A DNA stretch of 64,000 bases, from contig NBAY01000015.1 of the NCBI GenBank assembly GCA_002794775.1, forward strand, positions 186,001 through 250,000, in the 5' to 3' direction. Within the stretch, counting starts at the first letter, position 1. Every line of letters starts with the position of its first letter. The notes beneath the pieces are model-generated. The model had not been told where the DNA came from, ran no database searches, and saw only the letters and a program-made list of their open reading frames with translations. Below, piece by piece: positions 57,537 to 64,000 of this stretch. This stretch comes from Porodaedalea pini (taxonomy: Eukaryota; Basidiomycota; Agaricomycetes; Hymenochaetales; Hymenochaetaceae). Position numbers and translations under genes: made by a program.

Positions 57537-59042
57537 CGGGACGTTGTCTGTTGAGCCTGAGACCGTTACTAATTGATAATCAAGGAAATGTATTTTACTT
57601 CAGATCTCAATTTTCTTTCTGACTCCGCGAGATCGTCTTAAAATTTCTGAGAGATACAAGTTCCATAATCACTACCAAAACCAATGCTCTGTGTTATTCT
57701 ACACTAGTCCTCAAGAACCAGAAGTAATATGTATTATGGCTCTCACATGTGTATGAGCCAAATCAATTTTTATGATTGTGGTCTTACACATGACACTGTT
57801 CTATTTTGGCTCTTAAGACATCATGAACTCTCAACATCACAAAGGGATCACACACATCCTCTCAGCAACTCTAGACTTACTCATATCCTGCCTTGAAGTG
57901 ATTTTGTATAAAAACAGACAAATTTTACACAGATAAAGAACTGATTGGATGAAATTAAAAATACAAATCATATGATGAACAAATATATAACACCAAATCA
58001 AAACTCTTGACCATCTCAAATCAGTTCTAGCAGACATACTAGATGAACAATCACACATCAAAAGTGACATTCCTATACCTATACCATGGTCTCAACTACT
58101 GCTCTATAGAGGTGTCATTTATTCTTACATTTTACCCTTAGAAGGAAGACTGATCACTACAATTTCTCTCACTTCTTATCACTTAGAGAATAAGAGTGAA
58201 TTACAGTAGGAATATCTATAGTGCCAGCCCTGCCAGCCACTATAGAAAGGTTCACTATAGGTGCTTCTCTACATAGGGTGAATATGGCTTCCCTCACCAC
58301 CATTCATTCCATGCCTCTGTATCAACTCAACACTGACAGCCCCATCATAACAGATAGAGTCTGCAAGAGTGAAGATCCCTCCCTTTTTCTTTTCAGATCA
58401 CTGGGAAAGGTGCAGTAAGTAGCTGCCATTGATTTTTTTTTGCCTTACTGATGTCTCTGCAGTCCTCTTATTAGTGACCCAAGAAAATGTGCATCACCAA
58501 TCACCATCACATCACATAGCATAATAACACCTGGGGCAAAAGAAATTCAACTGCTCAGCAAAATGGTGGCAACACTTGATAGGGAGGTCCAGAGCAGCAA
58601 ACTGATCGATGTGCCCAATCTCATCGAAGATAAGCTCACCGATGAAGCGATCTCAAAGGGCATGAGGAAAGTGAAGTTTTGTTAGGACTTGAACTTTCCC
58701 CTTTCTTTTATTATTTTCCTTTTATCATTTCTTTTCTTTTTAATCACTCCTTTTCATTATATTTAACCATCTTTTCAATCATTTCCCACACTCCCTTGCA
58801 CCTGACCTTCATTAGTTCCATTCCGCTCCTTTTATGTAATCTTAGACAATTAGGCAACCAGTTCTCATGAGGTGATCGCTGTATATAAGGAAGAGGAATC
58901 ACATCTGAACACCTGTTCTGCATTTCCTCTTACCTCTGTGATAACCTAGGTGAGACTGTGTCCCCCTCCAGTAGTAGAGTATATTGTATTAATCCTCTTA
59001 CCTCCGCAATGACCTAGCCTGAGTACAGTGTGTCCCGAGTCC
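57537..59042. other. AT-rich stretch, possible solo LTR at its end
   Basis: No gene from 57,540 to 58,530. A short frame at 58,563-58,682 (MVATLDREVQSSKLIDVPNL) is gag-like at best. From 58680 the sequence starts TGTTAGGACTTGAAC and holds CTGTATATAAGGAAGAG near 58,880, which would suit a gypsy-type LTR promoter. No second LTR or target duplication could be identified. Confidence 0.3.
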
Positions 59043-59180
59043 TCACTCAGGTATATGAGGGACTTGTTGGCCTTCTTTATGAAAAAGAAGGGTGACGCCA
59101 TTGGTGAGATTGATTTTCGTATGCAGCCCGACTTCAGATTCTTGTTGAGGAAGTCCTTCAGTGACTGTTGCTCCATTGGA
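59043..59180 (-). pseudogene. Gypsy reverse transcriptase fragment
   Basis: About 45 residues of the RT N-terminal part on the minus strand: LKDFLNKNLKSGCIRKS, PMASPFFFIKKANKSL. Equivalent to the segment at 31,880-31,970 of the full gypsy element but from a different family member. Isolated debris. Confidence 0.65.
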
Positions 59181-59229
59181 GTGAGCGGGTAGATCTATCC
59201 TATGAGCTACAGGACTGTCGCCATACTTC

Positions 59230-59799
59230 ATGGTCCATGGAGTAGAACCACTGCTCCCCTTTGATATCTCTGAAGCTACGTATCTTGTACCTCTAATTGA
59301 GTCCCCGCTCTCTACTACTGAACTCATCTTCATCCGAGCCCACCAGCTTCAAAAATGCCCTAAGGATTTAGAAGCTATCACCAAGAAGGTCAGCGATGCC
59401 AGGCACGCATATGCAAGACAGTTCAAGGAGGCGAACCGACGTCTTATTAAAGACTACAACTTCCAACCAGGACGACTCGTTCTTCTTAGGAACTCATGAA
59501 CAAAAATGGAACTCAATTGAAAGATGAAACCTCGGTACCTTGGCCCTTACATGGTTGTTTGAAAAACAGAGGGAGGATCGTATATCATGGCGGAACTCAA
59601 TGGGGCAGTTTCCCACCTTAGAATTGCTGCATTTCAACTTATTCCCTACTTTCTCTGTTCTAATCTTTTGGTTCCAGTTACCAAACTCATAGAAAACTCT
59701 GAGGAAGAGCTCAAAATGATGAACAATGCCCAAGAGCAAGACGAGGACCAGAACAACATCTCAGATGTTGATTCCGAGTCTGTTGACTCTGATGCCTAG
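59230..59799 (+). pseudogene. Gypsy integrase C-terminal remnant
   Basis: Plus-strand remains of the region after the integrase core: HGVEPLLPFDISEATYLVP, RQFKEANRRLIKDYNFQPGR, LVLLRNS, stop, then KPRYLGPYMVV, stop, GGSYIMAELNGAVSHLR and an acidic tail. Two in-frame stops (near 59,497 and 59,560). Lies back to back with the minus-strand RT fragment, so this is a rearranged remnant. Confidence 0.7.
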
Positions 59800-60170
59800 G
59801 CTTTACCTCTGATCTGCTCTGAGGACTCCACGTATGCACCTTTCTTCTTTAATTCTCCATCATCTCTTCTTGTCATCCTATTCTATTAATCTGCTCTGGC
59901 ACGCATTCAACTGCAAGCCATCTTTTAAGTGTTCCAGCCGTTCTGCCAGTTCCATCCCAATTTATCTCTTCACTTCATTTTGACTCCCTTGCATTTCCTT
60001 GCCCCATTTCTTTTCTTTTCCTTAACAAAACCCTAACACAAAACTCAGAAAACAGTAATTCAAAAACAAAATTATAGAAGTACAATTTTTTTTTCTTTTT
60101 CTGTTTTCTTTTTTCAACTAAATAAAGGGTTCTGGTTCTGTGCGTTGTGTGCGTTCCGTGCATCCTGACT
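59800..60170. other. Low-complexity AT-rich spacer
   Basis: T- and A-rich sequence with poly-A/T runs (60,050-60,120). No gene seen. Confidence 0.4.
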
Positions 60171-60980
60171 CTACCTCGCTTTTCCCTTCCCCTTTCCTTT
60201 CCCCGAGCCTTCTTCCTGACCCCGTCTAGACTCCCGAGCCCACTGCATCAACGTGATGTTAGACCAGATGGCGGCTGCTCTATCTTGCAGCAACGCCACC
60301 TGCTGCTCCAGCTCTGAAGAGGTATGTTCCAGCACGCAAGCGTCCCAACCCAGGACAGACAACCCCCAATCCGACTCTGCCTCCGATGAGTGAACAGACA
60401 GTTCCTCAACCCCGTCATCAAATGAGCCAATCCCAACACTAGGACGAGCCAGATGACTAGGCCCAGCTGTCACTGGATCTGTTGATGGCCTCATCGACAC
60501 TCTCGTCGATGCTCTCGCAGGAGCCCTCGTCGATGCTCCAGGAGGCAGTCTCACTGGAGTACTTGGCACCATGCTCGTAGCAGGTCTTGAAGATGACCCA
60601 GCAGCTGACTGCGATCGAGGAGGTGGAGCCTGCGCAACCCGCTCATGCATGACACAGTTCATTGCCCAGCCATGCGTCGACAGCTTGCACCTAATCTGGA
60701 GCTTCCGACAATTCGTGCACACCTTCCCAGGAGTCCCAGTGCACTCTATACCTCGCATCCGGCATGGATTACAACCAGCAGAATTGATGTTGTTGCTGCT
60801 GCTGTTGTCCTCATCTTCCTCAGCCTCCTCGTCATCGCTTCCCTTGCTGTCACTTCCTTCATTGTCACTTCCTTCAGCGTCATCATCAATGTCCTCATCT
60901 CCATCCTCATCATCTTCGCCATCATCGACCTGACCCTTGTTGCTGCTGCTGTTGCTGTAGTCGCCCGAAGCAGCACTCAT
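60171..60980 (-). CDS. Acidic protein with Zn-cluster-like cysteine motif
   Basis: Single open frame of 269 aa, ATG 60980. An acidic low-complexity start (residues 15-60, DDGEDDEDGDEDIDDD) is followed by CNPCRMRGIECTG and VCTNCRKLQIRCKLS, a C-x2-C-x6-C ... C-x2-C-x6-C arrangement like fungal Zn2Cys6 clusters but with wide middle spacing. Then a Ser/Pro/Arg-rich linker, a leucine-rich possible coiled coil (ELEQQVALLQDRAAAIW) and a Gly-Lys repeat C-terminus. Similar proteins of unknown role are multicopy in agaricomycetes and often lie in transposon-rich DNA; that link is from general knowledge. DNA binding is possible, not shown. Confidence 0.55.
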   Translation of the reverse strand: MSAASGDYSNSSSNKGQVDDGEDDEDGDEDIDDDAEGSDNEGSDSKGSDDEEAEEDEDNSSSNNINSAGCNPCRMRGIECTGTPGKVCTNCRKLQIRCKLSTHGWAMNCVMHERVAQAPPPRSQSAAGSSSRPATSMVPSTPVRLPPGASTRAPARASTRVSMRPSTDPVTAGPSHLARPSVGIGSFDDGVEELSVHSSEAESDWGLSVLGWDACVLEHTSSELEQQVALLQDRAAAIWSNITLMQWARESRRGQEEGSGKGKGKGKAR

Positions 60981-60983
60981 GGA

Positions 60984-61763
60984 TCAACCCCACAAGCCAC
61001 AAACAGTTGAGTCTGAGCTGTTTCCCCCATAATCTGATTCTCCACAACAACCAGGTGGAGGACTAGCAGGACTCTCATTGATGACCATCCGAGTCGACTC
61101 TTCACTTGGTGCCTGAGGAGGAATAACTGGACGACGATGGGCACAGGCAGCAGCACGAGTTGCCAACTCCTTTTTCACCCACACCCACATCGAAGAAGTA
61201 CGAGACACATCACTCTGATCATCCTTGATTGGTAGATCAGTTTCGTCAGGACCAGATCTCGTCTGTTGCACTTGTTGCAGTCGTTCTGTCCATTCTGTCT
61301 GTTCTGCTCGTTGCACCTGTTCTGCCAGTTCCGCCTATTGCAAGTTTCTCGTCCAAGTGGAACCAGCCAGATCGCTTCCACCAGGAGACCCAAGATCAGG
61401 CGCTGTTGGTTGGGCAGACATGCTGTGCTGCATCAACGATACGGGGAGAGACTGCTGTCCAAACCGAATCAGCTCATCAAGCCACTCAGTCTCACTAGCC
61501 TGATGAACTCGTTTGTGCTGATCAAACACAGCCAACTCCTGGTCCAACTCCATACTCCCAGGTTCATTTTGCGCCATCACTGCCATTTCTGCAGCTATTG
61601 CTGCATCAGCCAGGGTGTGCATGGTCTCATTATCCCGCATCCCATAGTGATCCCTCACCGCATTCAGGTAGTCGTGCATCTGCTGCCAGCGACTCTCTGG
61701 CAGACGAGTCCACATGTCAAGACAGCGAACCTCAGTCGTACAGCAACGAAGCTCAGACCGCAT
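60984..61763 (-). pseudogene. Hypothetical protein, one internal stop
   Basis: Not recognised. ATG 61763 gives 142 aa (MWTRLPESRWQQMHDYLNAV, then an acidic part and WTRNLQ) to a TAG at about 61,335. The same frame reopens as a Gln/Glu/Arg-rich stretch (AEQTEWTERLQQVQQTRSG) to 60984. It directly precedes the Zn-cluster-like gene on the same strand (4 bp between frames), which suggests the two are a recurrent pair or parts of one decayed gene. Confidence 0.4.
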
Positions 61764-61797
61764 GTGCTAACTGAAAGCGTCAGGGATAGGGTCGCTC

Positions 61798-62310
61798 ATG
61801 GTGAACATTAATACTCATGTCAAATTTGGCCAAGCCGACTACCCAGGCATGTACTACCTCTGGCATCAACAACTGGATCAGGAACTCCGTCCACTGCTCA
61901 AGGATGCCTCACTCCTATTCCTGAACCACTCGCTCAAGCTGCACCATCGCCTGGAAGTGCTCCACCAAAATTCCAAGCTGGTAAGACGACATTTTGATGT
62001 TGTGATGGATGAGGGTGAGAGAGAGGGTGTGGACCACACGAGGCCAATGTACGACACCTTATCCCACAAACACGAGAGGATTCAGAAGGATGGAGTGACT
62101 AGGGACAGTCACTGTTTAAAACACCTGAGGAGATGTAACACCAACTGGTTCATTAGGCATGGAACAAGCAGAACGCATGCAATGTATGTCATGAAGTCGA
62201 AGAGCCTCGACTTGGCAATCGAGCAAAGCGGTACACCCAGATCAGCAGTGATTACCCAAACACAGAATGCACACAATGACCAGATTGCACGCATCAGCTA
62301 CCCAGACTGA
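61798..62310 (+). CDS. Hypothetical 170-aa frame
   Basis: Open frame starting near the divergent end of the previous gene (MVNINTHVKFGQADYPGMYY), His- and Arg-rich, no motif recognised. It is long for this composition but has no supporting splice or family evidence. Could be chance. Confidence 0.25.
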   Translation: MVNINTHVKFGQADYPGMYYLWHQQLDQELRPLLKDASLLFLNHSLKLHHRLEVLHQNSKLVRRHFDVVMDEGEREGVDHTRPMYDTLSHKHERIQKDGVTRDSHCLKHLRRCNTNWFIRHGTSRTHAMYVMKSKSLDLAIEQSGTPRSAVITQTQNAHNDQIARISYPD

Positions 62311-64000
62311 CCCCAGTGCACTTATCTGTGCGTGTGTCCTCTCGACCCTGCCAAAGGTTTGTCCATTTGCCTTTGTCTAACAAACATGTGCCAGACCGGC
62401 ATTGGTCATTCTGGCTCTGTACAAAGGATCCCAAAGCTCACCAATGCTACAACAAGTCAACACGTGCTGTCCCCGCCTTTCAGTAGTTCAGATTGTGGAG
62501 CCACTCAAAGGAACACTCAGGAGGCTCAGTGGTAGGACAATAGAGGACTCATCTTATTTTATTTCGCCTTTCATGTTTACGCAGGACACTTGTTTAGTAT
62601 TTATAGAGCGCCAAATGTTGTAGATAGAACAGCAATTCCACCCCCAAGTTTTGATGCCTAACTTTGTATGATGTCTCTCAGGGTGGTCCCTAGGAACACT
62701 TTGGTGCCTTAGTGACTCGAATCACTCACCTCGACTTCATTTTATTCATGTTGTGCTCATTGCACTCGTTCTGTCCATTCCATTTTTGCCTCATTCCGCT
62801 TTGTTCTTGTTACCTCAACCTCACTCCCCTCTTGTCTCTTATCTTCTGATTTAGTTCCATACCTCGCCTTGCTCTCTGGTATTCCAGACGATGTCCTGTT
62901 GAGCACAGGAACCAGCTGTCCATTCTGAGGACAATCCCACTCTGAGAAGTCGCACTATTGTTAGCGCATCTCTGTGTCTTCTGACACAGCCACTGATGAT
63001 CCCCCACACTTCTTGAGCGCTCTGCCGGCACTATGCTTTGAATGCTTCCCTACTAGCACACTCTGCCGATTCCGTTGCCCCTGACACACTGGAACACATG
63101 CAACTCAAATCCTTTGATCTGGAACCCACAGAACTCGACTGGAATGAGGGTATTGGCCCACTAGATACGTCTCCCTTGAACTCAATCATCTGATTCCCTT
63201 TTACTAACAACCAGAACCCAGAATTATCACTGGTGCCCTGAATGTCCTTGGGCTCCCAGCTATAGAGTTCAGAATTAAGCAAAGTATTAATAAGAGTATG
63301 AGCTACTATGCGACTCGGGCCTTATTAGACACTGTAACAGCCCCCTGTTGTCACCTCTAGTTAGGCGGGGTTATGTATGTGTCACAGGTGGCGGGGCCAG
63401 TAACAAAGTGCACGGGGCCTAAATCATATGTCACGGGGTGTGCGGATCTGTCACGGGGCCTAAATCAGAAATCACGGGGTGTATTACCACACGCAAGTTG
63501 TTCAACAGCACAGCTTGGGGAAAGACTCGATTTAAAATTAAAATATTCTTGCAGAAACTAGCGCTTCTTGTCCTGTGGAACAAGAAGTATCCTCATTGTT
63601 CAAGAGACATAATTCGGAATAAAGAGTTCTTCAGTTTCCAGAAATATATGCTCTTAGCACTTCACATACTCTCTAAGTAACATGTAATTATCATACCGCA
63701 ATTCTACTAACGCCCTAACAGCAGAGACAAAAATAAGTGCGTTATATCTGCCGCTCAATGCAGCGCAACTTTACTGTGGGACAAGCTTGAAGGCGCCTTC
63801 AAGGTAAGTCTTAGATTGGTCTCAGAATCATTCTCAGAGAATAGCAGACCATCTGTATCTAACAATCGATAGCAGGAGGAGCGTTCTTCATACCACAACT
63901 AAGCTTAGAAAATCTCCTCTTGTCCCGCCACAAGCCCACCAAAGTAGCAGGTGACAGCCTTCAACTTTCCGCCCATAAACTCCTCCTCGACTTCGACACA
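62311..64000. other. Retroelement-like debris and window end
   Basis: No intact gene. A short plus-strand frame near 63,080-63,190 (HMQLKSFDLEPTELDWNEG) looks like part of an element-encoded protein. From 63333 the sequence begins TGTAACAGCCCCCTG, a typical gypsy LTR-type start, and contains near-copies of CACGGGGCCTAAATCA; the element end cannot be placed. The last 150 bp are open but truncated by the window. Confidence 0.3.

Noticed and set aside
1..64000. tRNA or rRNA genes
   Set aside because: No cloverleaf with A and B boxes or rRNA-like conserved stretch was recognised; a covariance-model scan would be needed to exclude them.

Overview
The window is nuclear DNA of a filamentous basidiomycete, most likely an agaricomycete. 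Genes are broken by many 42-55 nt GT-AG introns. It also holds KDZ-type DNA transposons, chromodomain Ty3/gypsy elements, F-box/LRR paralogues and two secreted GH27 alpha-galactosidases. I cannot name the genus from sequence alone. All exon models below were read by eye from splice sites and frame continuity.

Layout. 0-8.2 kb: a SAP30BP/HCNGP gene (-), two divergent F-box/LRR paralogues separated by an 18-bp minisatellite (the left one frameshifted), and a TspO-like membrane protein (-). 8.70-24.97 kb: one giant DNA transposon of 16,269 bp. It has 1,012-bp terminal inverted repeats, 7-bp target-site duplications and 25-bp subterminal tandem repeats. It carries a complete KDZ transposase with a CxC1 cysteine cluster (-), a decayed Spt5-like NGN/KOW gene (+) and a large unrecognised gene (+), plus a nested MITE-like hairpin. 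25-27 kb: host flank with a small ABM-family monooxygenase (-). 27.1-35.7 kb: a foldback element (487-bp arms, TA flanks) whose loop was hit by a 7.6-kb Ty3/gypsy chromovirus, itself full of stops and with its reverse transcriptase active-site aspartates lost. 37-48 kb: a metabolic block of alpha-galactosidase (-), membrane dipeptidase (-), a fumarate reductase/cytochrome b5 pseudogene (-) and a second alpha-galactosidase (+). 48-49.7 kb: an unrecognised conserved-looking gene (-). 51.9-57.5 kb: a same-strand mosaic of four truncated gene fragments (adenylate-forming enzyme, RPN6, COPA, glutaryl-CoA dehydrogenase). 58-64 kb: retroelement debris and low-complexity ORFs, one with a Zn-cluster-like cysteine motif.

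Functional reading. The host genes do not form an obvious pathway. The two alpha-galactosidases are paralogues bracketing a dipeptidase and a dead flavoprotein. The most unusual object is the giant KDZ element. Its transposase reads through end to end and its TIRs differ at only a few positions, so the insertion looks recent. Both cargo genes nevertheless carry in-frame TGA codons, every one of which could be CGA changed at a CpG. A host-like transcription elongation factor and a large novel protein riding in a KDZ transposon is the best candidate here for an undescribed system.
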